64,000 bases of DNA from Tenodera sinensis (lineage: Eukaryota > Arthropoda > Insecta > Mantodea > Mantidae): the NCBI GenBank assembly GCA_030765045.1, contig CM060964.1, forward strand, positions 149,678,705 through 149,742,704. The letters are read 5' to 3'. The translations under genes and the position numbers were made by a program. The notes under the pieces were generated by a model. That model searched no databases and had not been told where the DNA came from. It saw only the letters and a program-made list of their open reading frames with translations. This document shows, one piece after another, positions 36,501-46,024 of the stretch (the first letter of the stretch is position 1; each line of letters begins with the position of its first letter).

Positions 36501-36940
36501 GTATGTATGTATGTATGTATGTATGTATGTATGTATGTATGTATGTATGTATGTATGTATGTATGTATGTATGTATGTATGTATGTATGTATGTATGTAT
36601 GTATGTATGTATGTATGTATGTATGTATGTATGTATGTATGTATGTATGTATGTATGTATGTATGTATGTATGTATGTATGTATGTATGTATGTATGTAT
36701 GTATGTATGTATGTATGTATGTATGTATGTATGTATGTATGTATGTATGTATGTATGTATGTATGTATGTATGTATGTATGTATGTATGTATGTATGTAT
36801 GTATGTATGTATGTATGTATGTATGTATGTATGTATGTATGTATGTATGTATGTATGTATGTATGTATGTATGTATGTATGTATGTATGTATGTATGTAT
36901 GTATGTATGTATGTATGTATGTATGTATGTATGTATGTAT
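33501..36940. repeat. (GTAT)n tetranucleotide array, about 3.4 kb, uninterrupted
   Basis: I see no deviation from the GTAT unit over about 860 copies. Long Met-Tyr-Val-Cys and Ile-His-Thr-Tyr frames on the two strands follow from the unit having no stop in any frame, and are not genes. Confidence 0.97.
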
Positions 36941-37709
36941 TGAGGAACCGAGAAGTAGAAAGTAACATTTCCAATACCAGGTTTTTCAGCTGCCCTTATT
37001 CTCGAGTTTTATGCAATCCGCATTTTGCTGGCCAACATGGAAACATCGACCCCATTACTAGGTTCTACCCGCGGATTTAACATGGATTGTAAACACTCGA
37101 TGACATTAGTATAATATAGATGTTATCACAGCGCCTTTTAATATATTCGTAATTAAACAGCTTATGTTTGCACTTCTGCAAATGTTCACTGGAACCAGCG
37201 AATATTTCATATTAAACGGAATGTTTACCTCACACGTTACTAGATAGCTCAGTTAGAACGAGCTGGTTGCGATGTTGCTGGTGCATGTCTTTGAGGAGGC
37301 CTTCTTGCAAGTGATGCTGTTACACGCAGACGCCTTCCAACATTCCGGAAGCTGTTTGCTGTTGGTTGTCGTCTATTCGGATATCTCTCCCAAGATATTT
37401 TCTCCGGTGTATTTGTGCTTACTTCTCCGTAGATCAAAAGCATATCTACGCACTGGTCTGTCGAATACATAATGAAAGACTGGCACAAAGTATCGTGCGA
37501 CAGCATATGTGTGAAGAACGCAGGGGTCGACATTCACAACACAATACATCATGCCAGTCCAATGGCGCAGAAGTCATTATACCCGTTCAATTACAAAATG
37601 CAGACAACCAAAAACGATTTAAATTGTAATGTCCTAAACCCTCAGGGACTTTATAATTAGATTATTGTGAATTCGGTTTCCAAATTTGATGAACATAAAG
37701 AAAATATTT
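36941..37709. other. Sequence inside the hAT split, nothing recognised
   Basis: No coding similarity. A tRNA-like A box (TAGCTCAGTTAGAACGAG near 37243) is present without a B box. Confidence 0.4.
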
Positions 37710-37800
37710 ACAATGCTGAGACTCGAACCTGTGTCATTGGGGGTTAGCGGAGAGTACACGTCACAATCCTATTCAGCTATTTCGAGATTTGACTGAAAGC
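37710..37800 (-). mobile_element. tRNA-like SINE head on the minus strand
   Basis: On the minus strand, A box TAGCTGAATAGG (37779-37768) and B box GGTTCGAGTCTC (37729-37718) are about 50 bases apart, as in a tRNA. The sequence downstream of the B box on that strand is A/T-rich without a tRNA acceptor stem. A SINE head is more likely than a functional tRNA. Confidence 0.5.
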
Positions 37801-37805
37801 ACGTA

Positions 37806-38099
37806 CCGCGTGCAATAGTAGGACTTGCATGCCTGGCGCTATGCCATTGCCACCTCGCGAGTTTTCGGGCTTGATTTAGCCTTTTAAGACAGTTTTAACC
37901 ATTTGCTGGGCATTTAAATATTATTACTTTAATGGCAAAAGCTGCAATAGTGCCGCGTGCAATAGTAGGACTTGTAAGCCAGGCGCTATAGCATTGTCAC
38001 CTCGCAAGTTTGCGTGCTTGATTTAGCCTTTTAAGACAGTTTTAATCATTTGTTGGGCGTTTTAATATTATTACTTAAATGGCAAAGGCTGTTATGCAT
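37806..38099. repeat. Tandem duplication, 147-bp unit x2
   Basis: CCGCGTGCAATAGTAGGACT begins units at 37806 and 37953. The two units share most bases, including TTGATTTAGCCTTTTAAGAC. Confidence 0.9.
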
Positions 38100-38639
38100 A
38101 TTAATTGAGATGCACGAGGCGTAGTTCAAACAAAAATGTAAATAAACTGTTGTTTAATAATATGTCCGTTTTGACTGTACGGGCCCATGATGGATGAGGC
38201 GTGTCTGTAAATTTTTCCTGCTTTTTGGCAGCCAACCCGTGCTCTAAGTGCAAGAATCCACCATTTTCTTTTAGCTGACGTTGTTAGTGTACTCATATCA
38301 TAGGTCCATTTTTTCCGAGGCGTTTACTGAATTACGTTGCTATGTATACTCTAATAAAAAGTTTGTAAAATCGACCGGAAACCGGAATTCGCTCTCAGTA
38401 AACAAGTCGTATGTTTTTGAGGTGTACTTTAGCGAGGAGTACGTTCTGTCCCTTAAACCATTGTTTCTCTCAATTTTGCGCATTCCTCTCTTTAAGACGT
38501 CAAGCAATACATTTTAGTAAGCGCAAAACTGGACTAAGGCGCACATGCCGTTAGATGGGTGGCCTACCTTCCAAAAAAATAAGGCGCGGCTGACTCACCT
38601 GGTATATCTGCACATTTCTCTCATCTTCTATCTGTCGTA
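38100..38639. other. Sequence inside the hAT split, nothing recognised
   Basis: AT-rich, with only a short open frame (38281-38517) that shows no recognisable motif. Confidence 0.4.
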
Positions 38640-38995
38640 ACTTGTTCGGAAACCAACAACACTAAGTTGTCCCAGTCGTTAAGTGCAATCAAAACCACAA
38701 TCTCTAAATGGAATTCAGTACCTAGGACCATTGGCCATATGGTGAAGGAAAAAGCATGCAGTATTGTTTCAAAAACACCAGTATGCGGACAAATGCGTGA
38801 GATTGAAGAAACCTTAAGAGGGAAATATTCCCAACAGTCTAGTGAAAAGCCACTTAGAGTTAATCAAGTAGCAGCTTTTGTGTATGCACCTCTGTAAGAA
38901 TATCTTAAGGAGCAACAGGAGGCGGCTAACAATGGAAAGTGTGAAACATTTGGTGATCCTAAACTACAACAAAAAGGATGCTGGGACAGAGGAGA
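38640..38995 (+). pseudogene. hAT-like transposase, C-terminal part
   Basis: An open stretch begins near LSQSLSAIKTTISKWNSV and continues through VKEKACSIVSKTP, ending in VNQVAAFVYAPL at a TAA (38896-38898). This is the segment expected to follow the part that ends at 30815 in CGG-binding-protein-like hAT transposases. The match of partial domains in the same orientation on either side of the array indicates one gene split by about 7.8 kb. The final catalytic section after VYAPL is lost or diverged. Confidence 0.6.
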
Positions 38996-39686
38996 TTTAA
39001 ATGTGAGTACTCATACTGCTTTTATTACTTTCTCTACTTATCCAAAAATTAGATGTCGAGATTTCACCGGAAATATGTTTTGAGACTCCCTGACTCCTAA
39101 AAAAGAGGCATTTTTAGAAAAAGGTCCGTGTGTGTGTATGTATCTCTGTGTATGTGTGTGTGTCCGTCTGTCAGTTAGTCTGTCAGTCTGTGGACAGCAT
39201 AACTCATAATCGAAAAGTCGCTTAAAAACCAAAGTCTAATGTCTTTCAAGGATACGACACGAAAATTTTGAAGAAAATAGTTCCACCCTAAACTACCTTT
39301 TACATGGAGCCTTTTTGGAAAGTATGATTTTATAGAAAATGGCTCTAATGATTTTGATTAAAATGCCATATGTTTGAGATATTTTGATGACAAATGAAAT
39401 GTATATTTTGAATTTTCTGGCTATAGCCTATGTAGTCCTGTTTACTCTGGATGACCTTTGAGTAACTTGTAAACAGTAGACAAAATCTTACCTTACAAAA
39501 GATGTAGATCTCGCTAAAACACACAATTTATGTCTCGATACGGTTTTTTTTTTTTTTTTTTTTTTTTTTGGGGGGGGGGGGGGGGTAGAGTGAACCATTT
39601 CGGAGATATTCCTTATTATTTGTTTCAGTTTCGAAAAACTTAAATCTTTCGTGAGATGGAACATCGTTGTTCATTTTCTATTTTGT
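38996..39686. other. hAT 3' non-coding region with a T26-G16 homopolymer pair
   Basis: A run of about 26 T (39544-39569) abuts about 16 G (39570-39585). No coding similarity. A GTGTGTATGT-type patch occurs near 39128-39165. Confidence 0.6.
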
Positions 39687-40152
39687 ATGTTAAGCGTGCA
39701 AAGAGAATTGGATTTCACAGCTTTAAAAGATTTGACTATCCCTCAAAGCCTACTGGAATCTAATATTCCCCTTGCACCTACAGGGAAATAAGCAATAAGA
39801 TATTTTGTACCAATGTTTATCTCAACTAACGCGAAGAACATACAGGAATAAGAGTTTGTAAGAATGGTTAGTACAAGAGTGGAGAAAGTCATGTGAGTGC
39901 AACACATCAGACTTTTTTATATGTTAAGCGTGCAAAGAGAACGGGATCTCAAAGCTTTAAAAGATTTGACTATGACTCAAAACCTACTCTATTCTAATAT
40001 TCTCCTTGCACCTACAGGGAAATAAGCAATAAGATAGTTTGTACCAATGTTTATCTCAACTAACACGAAGAACATGCAGGAATAATAGTTTGTAAGAATG
40101 GTTAGCACAAGAGTGGAGAAAGTCATGTGAGTGCAACACATCAGATTTTTTC
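39687..40152. repeat. Tandem duplication, 234-bp unit x2
   Basis: ATGTTAAGCGTGCAAAGAGA starts units at 39687 and 39921. They are about 90 per cent alike by eye and end in CACATCAGA plus T run. They lie in the hAT 3' region. Confidence 0.92.
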
Positions 40153-40819
40153 CCTATTATAAGGAAAATATATTCTGACCCTTTAACAGAAATGATACAG
40201 TTTGCCAAGTTAAATCACTCGTTTGGTTTTTGCAATGTTTTAATTTTCAGATTTCTTAAAAATTGGCTTGAATATTTATATCTTAGTCTAAGCATATTTA
40301 TGTGCATATTTTGGAAGTTTTCACTGCATAAATACATGCATATTAAAGGGATTATCCGAGCATATAATTCCTTTCCCTAACAATTAAGCTTACGTTGGTA
40401 GGCAAAGCGCCCAATATTGGCAACGTTGTTACTTCTAGTGCACGATTTAATCAAAACCCAATAACAACATATTTTCTGCAGGTATACTCAAGTTAAATGT
40501 GCAATGTTTGCACATTAATGTAGAATGATTGCTGAAATATTGCTTTCCAAAACTTCAAGGTGAGCTACGAGGTGACATGAGCCATGTCCTCTGAACAGCA
40601 AGGGAAGCATGTGGCAAATTTAATTCTCATACCATCTATGTAGGAGCGCCCGAGCATTAGGTGACCCTTCGTGCATGTCTCACTGAAGATGGTTATTTAC
40701 TTTTGTGAAAGATAGCATAATTTGAACTAAGAATAGCTCTAGGACTACGCCTAAGGGTACAAGCAGAAATGGAAAATTGTATTTGGGGGTACGCGGAGAA
40801 AAAGGTTTGAATACCACTG

Positions 40820-40890
40820 AACGAGTTCATCAGCTAAGAGAAGAACATTTAATGTTTTTCTTGGTCCTAACCTAATCCTCTCACATGCCA
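40820..40890 (-). pseudogene. Third LINE: RT segment on the 5' side of the hAT insertion
   Basis: On the minus strand the frame reads TLNVLLLADELV up to the hAT edge. The ADE corresponds to the RT catalytic ADD, and the coding continues at 29642 with DLVLIFDKEEG. Only about 24 codons are recognisable before the sequence diverges to the right. Confidence 0.6.
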
Positions 40891-42705
40891 CTTTTTTCCC
40901 ATTATATTAAATGTGTGTATATATATACACATATATAAGGTAGACTGCAATCCTGTTTGAATCCTATATTTATTTCGACTTCTTTTGCAACTAAATTCTA
41001 CGAAGTAATTTTTTCGTTCATTATAGTGTTACGGATATAATCATATAATCAGCTCAGCATCACTTGGATCAATAAATAGGTTATAATAAGTAATTCCACT
41101 TCAGTTTAGGAGCCTCGTTGATGTTTTCCACCTTTTTTACCCTCGAACAGCGACGTAGCAAGGACTTGTTCGCTGGAGTCCTTGAATCAATGCTCCACTG
41201 CCAAATGACCAGCTGTATAAAAGATTAACCTGCCGGTTCCCATGGCTGCACTCATCAAGGCGCCTACCGTGGTGTTCCGGAACGCAAAGGAATGCTAATT
41301 CAAATTCATTTTGGGCTGGATGTACGTATGTGCTCTCTTGGTAAAACGGCAAAAAAGGGGAGGGAAAAAAAACACAGTCTGTAGAAATACCTTAGCTACT
41401 CTCACAGGTTTAGGCACCTGCCGTCAGCTGGCTTTAAGTTGGTAGACCTACAGTAGCGATTCTGATCTCTTTAGGCAGTAATTTTTAATTAACTTATACT
41501 GAAACCGTGTCTCCCTAAAATGCAGCAGCAATTCTGAGCATACCTACAAACATGCAGTCAACTACTGTATGTTGCTGGTGATTCAACTCGTAGCGCTGCA
41601 GTAACAACTCTAATCGTCTTTGCGCACGTGGCATGAAGTATATTCTATTCCAAATGATTCTCTCTCCATATAGAAATAGCAGTGATTCTGCTTGTCTATT
41701 TTCGTGTCTCCAATTTCATATAATACTAGTGGCTGTCGCCAAAGATATTGTATAATGATTCTTATGGAAGCAACTGAACCCTAGATCGATTCGTGCTACT
41801 GGTTTCGTATTTTTCTCATTGCTTGAGTTCTGTAAATGGGGCAAAAATTCTCTGGAGGAAGCTGGAGTGCCTTAGGGTGAGGATCACGAACCATCCTCAA
41901 ACCTACGCTTTGATCAGTGTAGAGGTAGGCAATAGATGCATGTAGAAGCATTATTAAATCTTGTGTGCTGCATCGCCTGGGTGGATTTTAACTATTGCAC
42001 TCCGCATTTTTCTATATCCTGTTTATATAATTTTGTGACTGTGCTCACAAATTTTCCCGAAAAATAGTGACTGAAACTTTTAATTTGCCCATAACCTTTT
42101 AGAATCTATCGTTTCTGTGTATTTTATATAAATTGATCTATTTCTTCTAAATATCACTACTTTCTGTGTAAACTATAATATTCAGGTGCAGTCCTGGAAC
42201 GAGTACACAGTTTGGAATAGAAATATACCAGCTAACTTGAATAGGTTGTTCATGAATGTTTGCCAAGTCCTTTGATAGAGCAGACCCATTGTTTCCAGTG
42301 CTACATCACTGAGTGGTTTCATTTGTCACTCCGGATAAAACTCGGCTGCTTTAGTGTATGTGTATGCAGAATCTATTTATTTTGTAGAAAGTATACCTCT
42401 GTGTGTGTTTACTCGGTGGAATATCATTGTACTGATCATCATGCTATTCGCTGCCGATCGTAATGTTTACGTTGAATCTTGTAACCTTGCCACTAGATGC
42501 AGAATGATTTGATTGATTGACATAGCATTTCCTTTTGGGTGTAAGGATTACGTACATTGTGACTCGTAATCTTGTCGTGAAGCACGATGCCCACGTACAC
42601 TAAATAGCAACAAAATGCTCATTCTTATTTCTTGTTCACTTTCCTGCAGTACTTCGCGCGGTAGTGAACGTTACAAAGTGGATATTCTTATGCCGAATTA
42701 GTATG
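40891..42705. other. Non-coding region, nothing recognised
   Basis: Short open frames only (for example 41137-41352 minus and 42260-42463 plus), none with a motif. It could hold the diverged 5' part of the third LINE. Confidence 0.4.
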
Positions 42706-42818
42706 GGGTGGCACCTTGGCTGAGCGGTTAGAGCGTGCGCCTATCACCAAGAGGACCCAGGTTTGATCCCAGGGACCAGCATGTGGTATTCGTGGTGGAC
42801 GAAGTGGCGTCAGTAGTT
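42706..42818 (+). mobile_element. tRNA-derived SINE (family B), cut by the fold-back end
   Basis: A box TTGGCTGAGCGGTTAGAG near 42716 and B box GGTTTGATCCC near 42760 are followed by the family-B body (GTATTCGTGGTGGACGAAG). The body breaks off at 42818, where the fold-back begins. The missing 3' part is not found on the other side of the viral element. Confidence 0.75.
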
Positions 42819-43136
42819 ATAGTCCTTCCTTAAGCAACTGGATTAACGATAATTTCGCCGCTAAATGGCGTTAGTGTCGCGTGGCGCTAGTGTCACCGTT
42901 GATGGCGGGAAATTTGAAAATTTCAAGATGGCGGTAAAATTTGAAAATTTGAAATTTTTCCCGCCATTTTGTGGTTAATTTCAAATTTTTAAATTTCCCG
43001 CCATTTGAATTTTTGTCGCCATCAACGGCGACACTGGTGGAAAATGTGAAAATTTGAAATTTTCCGTTATCGTCGTTAATTTCAAATCACACGTCACTAA
43101 CGCCATCCGTTAATCCAAGTGCTTAAGGGGGACTAT
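42819..43136. repeat. Fold-back palindrome at the left end of viral copy 1
   Basis: The two outer arms are inverted copies: AGTCCTTCCTTAAGCAACTG on the left and, on the minus strand from 43134, AGTCCCCCTTAAGCACTTGG. Both continue with ATTAACG and a GGCGTTAGTG segment. The interior repeats ATTTGAAAATTTGAAA and contains GGCGGGAAA-type sites at 42904-42912, 42957-42965 and 42994-43002, plus AAGATGGCGG at 42925-42934. A matching structure lies at 58466-58837, again directly beside viral sequence ending in CTTCTCAATAAA. It is either the element's own terminus or a MITE that entered before the copies separated. Confidence 0.8.
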
Positions 43137-43394
43137 TTATTTGTTTTATTTATTGAGAAGATAGATTGAACATTACAAAATTATTGCTGAACACAGAAAC
43201 AAATATTTGATTACAAAGCCAAAAAAAGCAGGAATGATGAATTGCGTTATGTATTAACATAGTGTATTTTTTCTTGCAAGCTAAAAAGAAAAAGTAGTGA
43301 ATGATAAATTGCGATATAGATTAACATACAAATGTTTTTAGTGGAAACAAAAATACAGAACAAATATATTTAATAAGTTAAAATAGCACATTTT

Positions 43395-43938
43395 TTAATG
43401 CACTAAAGTTCTTAATGCGTTTGTCTCCCTAGAATAATTTAGAACTGCGTGGTGCACTGGAGATTGGAAGTTGGTTGGATGTGTTCGTGCTCGCTGCGGC
43501 TGCTGCTGCTGCTGCGAAACGTTGATGAATCGTAGACGGGTTCTGTGACGCAGGAGTGCATTAGGTGAGAAAAAATTTGCGGAAGTTCCTGATCGAAGGT
43601 TGGTATGTAGATGGTATGACGACGTCGTTGTTATGGCATCTCGAGTTCGTTCCTCTGTTGGATATAGAAGGGTTTTTGCTGTTACCGAGGAATATGGTGC
43701 AGCGAGCGTTTTCTTGACGATGTTGAGTTTTGACAGGTACATATTGGATGTGGAGGACGTCGGCATCTTGGATGTCTAGTTTTACGGAGACGATTTTGAC
43801 GTTCCCGAAGAAGGTGGTGTAGGAGAATAGAATGCGTATGGGAGAGGGAAGATTTCCTTTGCTAGAGAGTTGAGCGGTGAATAGGAGTTTGATGGTGAGA
43901 TTGTTTCCCACGTTGAAAGAATCTGTTTCACAGGACAT
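43395..43938 (-). pseudogene. Last gene of viral copy 1, unknown, probable frameshift
   Basis: The ATG at 43938 overlaps the stop of the preceding gene as TAATG. One frame runs to 43561 and an overlapping frame runs from 43766 to 43395. The second has a Gln run (five Q near its residue 82), and either a shift joins them or only one is real. I recognise no domain. The N-terminal third alternates hydrophobic and polar residues, as a beta-rich virion protein might, but that is not evidence of function. Confidence 0.45.
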
Positions 43939-44255
43939 TATTTCCTGGAATAAGGGGCAAACTTGACGATGTACCTTTTGAAGCCGCTTCGAAGTTTTTC
44001 TTCGCCCCCGTAGATGATGCAGAAGGATGTTGAGTTGAGTTTGCTGATGAGTTCGCTAGAGGCCTTGGCGAATCTGGTTGGTAGGAACACTTCGGTGTCG
44101 TTGTTTAGTTTGGCGACGAGTTTGGTTCCATGGATGGTGTCGAGGGTTTTAACGGCGACGACACGATACGGTACGTTCTGTTGAAGCGAAGATACGCTTT
44201 GAGTGTCTGCACTGTGTGATAGTTCTTCTAGTTCGTTAAGAGCTTCCAGGGACAT
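43938..44255 (-). CDS. Small conserved 'VFLP' protein of viral copy 1, possible nucleic-acid binder
   Basis: A 105-residue protein starts at the ATG at 44255; the open frame extends upstream to 44375 but only with a TTG. It ends in a TAA overlapping the next ATG (TAATG). Its centre reads YRVVAVKTLDTIHGTKLVA, then VFLPTRFAKA, then CIIYGGEEKLRSG. I recall short proteins with this layout scattered through invertebrate mobile DNA elements; their beta-rich layout suggests an OB-like ssDNA-binding fold. That is a structural guess. No catalytic residues are visible. The frame is intact, which is unusual in this element. No counterpart was found in copy 2, where this region appears deleted. Confidence 0.6.
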   Translation of the reverse strand: MSLEALNELEELSHSADTQSVSSLQQNVPYRVVAVKTLDTIHGTKLVAKLNNDTEVFLPTRFAKASSELISKLNSTSFCIIYGGEEKLRSGFKRYIVKFAPYSRK

Positions 44256-44343
44256 GTTGACACAGATGGCAGTTTTTGACAAACGGTGCAGGGCCGTCGA
44301 TGTGAGTGTTTTGTGAGGGTAAGTTGTAATGTTGTCTGCACCC

Positions 44344-44730
44344 TCAAAAAGGAGCACAAGCCTGCTGGTCGGCAATAGAAAGTTGGTTCCAAACGAGGTC
44401 GACGTCGGCTGGAGGGTAACGATGAAAGATGATATTGCCGTTCTGCAGCAACACTTGTCGTTCCTTGGGCAGTAGCACCTCGATGGGTCGTCCGTTTTCC
44501 AGAAACTTTAGGAGGACGGAGTAGCAGGTGCAGTTGGTGTGGAGGATCTGCTGCGGTACTTGCGGAGAAACTGTTGGTATTGCGCGTTGACTTCGGCGAG
44601 ATCTTCGTATAGTCCAAGTTGACACCCGGAGCACACGAAGACGGAGATTGCAGCTGCACAAGGGGTGAAAGCAGGAGGAGCAGTGGTAGGTCTTGCACGG
44701 TTCGCCGGTCGTTCCTCCACGAGAGCTCAT
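44344..44730 (-). pseudogene. Cys-containing conserved viral protein of unknown function
   Basis: The ATG at 44730 (MSSRGGTTGEPCKTYHCSSC) starts a frame with several Cys residues, a C-x-C and, in a shifted frame, CSGCQLGLYEDLAEVNAQYQ. It returns to the first frame for HTNCTCYSVLLKF, then EVLLPKERQ, and ends at 44344. Copy 2 (57990-58420, plus strand) has the same three blocks, also in different frames. This shows that the three-block protein is real and that both copies are damaged. The paired Cys suggest zinc binding (inference). It lies 3' of the major capsid gene. Confidence 0.6.
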
Positions 44731-44819
44731 CACCAACTGAAGGCAAAATGAACCGTATATGTAGATAGAGGCATCCGGTGGGGAAGCGCTGAGTTTGCGA
44801 TCACACACACATCAGTTGG

Positions 44820-44888
44820 TAGGGGGAGGGGAGGGGGACGTGGTGGGGAAGGGGAGGGGTGGGAAGGGGAGGGGGAGGGGGGAAGGAG
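44820..44888 (+). promoter_or_regulatory. G-run tract upstream of the Cys-protein gene, conserved in copy 2
   Basis: The plus strand has many GGGG/GGGA runs within 65 bases (sense strand CCCCTCC). Copy 2 has the matching C-rich tract at about 57879-57917 in the same position relative to the gene. The runs satisfy the usual G-quadruplex pattern. On the sense strand the tract is a polypyrimidine stretch followed by TTGCCTTCAG in both copies, so a 3' splice site or an initiator (TCAGTT) is an alternative role. Confidence 0.5.
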
Positions 44889-44897
44889 ATTACGATA

Positions 44898-44916
44898 TCA
44901 CATCCGCCGGATGTGA
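44898..44916. repeat. Near-perfect 19-bp palindrome, partly conserved in copy 2
   Basis: TCACATCCGCCGGATGTGA has perfect 9-bp arms around one base. Copy 2 keeps ATCCGGCGGAT at about 57849-57859. It lies beside the G-run tract, between the capsid and Cys-protein genes. A protein-binding site is possible. Confidence 0.6.
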
Positions 44917-45079
44917 CGTTGTGACACAGGAAAAAACCGTTGATATTTTACCACCAACAGTAATCTGATTGATAGATGCTAAACATCCAATGGCCGAGAA
45001 TGTGATCTGCCCTAATATAGGTCGGCCGTCGTTAAGCATCCGCTCTTTGTTTCTGCATTTTGTCTGTCGAGATGTATTG

Positions 45080-46024
45080 TTGCTCGTAGAAAGTGATGTA
45101 TAGGCCCGTTGCGGGAACGAATTCGAACCACTGGTCCTCGTTGTCTTCATCGCTGGATGCTTTGCGCAAAATCAGACTTGAGATAATCCTCTGGAAATTT
45201 GCCCTATGAAGACGTCGTTGAACGTCATCGCTCTGGATTCCTTTGGAATGCTGAGGGCGTGAAAGCTGACATCCTTGACTTGATACTTTGCATTGCTCTT
45301 GGTCAGCACGGCCTGGTGCGCAAGCTAGATGTTTGGCGAGGGTCGTACTGTTTTTAGACGCAGGGTAGCAGACTGGATTTTGGCGTAGCCCTTAAAGGTG
45401 GAGACGTCGGAAAACAAATAGAATTGCGGCGAGGCAGGAGCCAGCTTGATGGTCATGCTGACGTTGTTCAGCATGAGCTTCTCCTGTATGAATAGGGCGT
45501 TGGAAAGTGGGCCTATGAATTGAACGACGTTGCTGCTTTTGGTGAAGCCATGACGCCAGTGAAACCCGGCATTGGTAATGAAAGAGTTCATGATGCCCGC
45601 CGTGTCCTTCTTCCACAGGGAAGATTCTAGCTTGGAGTTCATGGCATCTTCGGAGTAATTGAGAAGCGTCTCGAAATAAGTTCTGTAGGGATAGCTTGAA
45701 GTATGGACACGATGACGTTGTTCAGCGATACCTCGATTTGTTGAAACAGGAAGTTTAATGCATTGTTGACGAAAGTGGTGTTCACTTCCGGTTCGATTTC
45801 TACTCCTTGATCGTCTACGCTGCTCACCGCGAGTCGAGCACAACGAAAGTCAGGTCTAGGTAATCGTCTGCATTTCCAGAATAATGAAAGATATTTGCCG
45901 CATTCTTCATTAATGTGTTTTGAGGGTTTAGGAATATGATTCGAGATTCCTCGCGGCTCATCTGAACGGGGACATCCTTAAAGCGATCCACTTCGGAACT
46001 CATGATCACGGCTTCGTCTGCCAT
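45080..46024 (-). pseudogene. Major capsid protein (F54H12.2-like, double-jelly-roll type), broken
   Basis: The ATG at 46024 overlaps the preceding stop (TAATG). Recognisable blocks run in order but in different frames. They are an N-terminal segment to 45824 (NIFHYSGNADDYLDLTFVVL), a second frame (FVNNALNFLFQQIEVSLNN near 45760), and a third (SYPYRTYFETLLNYSEDAMN, from about 45705). That third frame continues with SNVVQFIGPLSNALFIQEKL and the STFKGYAKIQ segment to a TAG at 45325. The frame then goes on with KSNAKYQVKDVS and TFNDVFIGQ near 45220. At least two frameshifts and two stops are present. The block order and the YPYR..ETLLNY segment match proteins annotated F54H12.2-like, which are Maverick/adintovirus major capsid proteins. 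It would form the hexon-like shell. Confidence 0.75.

Larger units (their letters stand above)
29643..40819 (+). mobile_element. hAT transposon inserted in a LINE, expanded by a satellite
   Basis: The left end CAGTGATCTTCAACC (29643-29657) and the right end, read inward on the minus strand, CAGTGGTATTCAAACC (40819-40804), are hAT-style terminal inverted repeats. Subterminal sequence is also inverted: the segment 29770-29880 (CACAAAAGTAAATAACCATC and onward) reappears in reverse complement at 40600-40710. Flanking 8-mers AACTAGAT (29635-29642) and AACGAGTT (40820-40827) match at six of eight bases, as a decayed hAT target duplication would. Between them is a broken transposase gene. The span of 11.2 kb is inflated by the tetranucleotide array and other insertions at 30816-38640. 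Confidence 0.75.

Noticed and set aside
33328..37080. Very long open frames (Met-Tyr-Val-Cys and Ile-His-Thr-Tyr repeats) on both strands
   Set aside because: They arise because GTAT repeats contain no stop codon in any frame; there is no unique protein sequence.
42819..43136. Calling the palindrome simply an unrelated MITE
   Set aside because: Not excluded, but the shared position and shared flank in both viral copies make a chance MITE less likely; both readings are kept open in the findings.
44228..44746. Alternative long frame overlapping the Cys-protein gene
   Set aside because: The frame that conserves protein blocks with copy 2 is different over most of its length; this one is low-complexity Arg/Pro/Ser.
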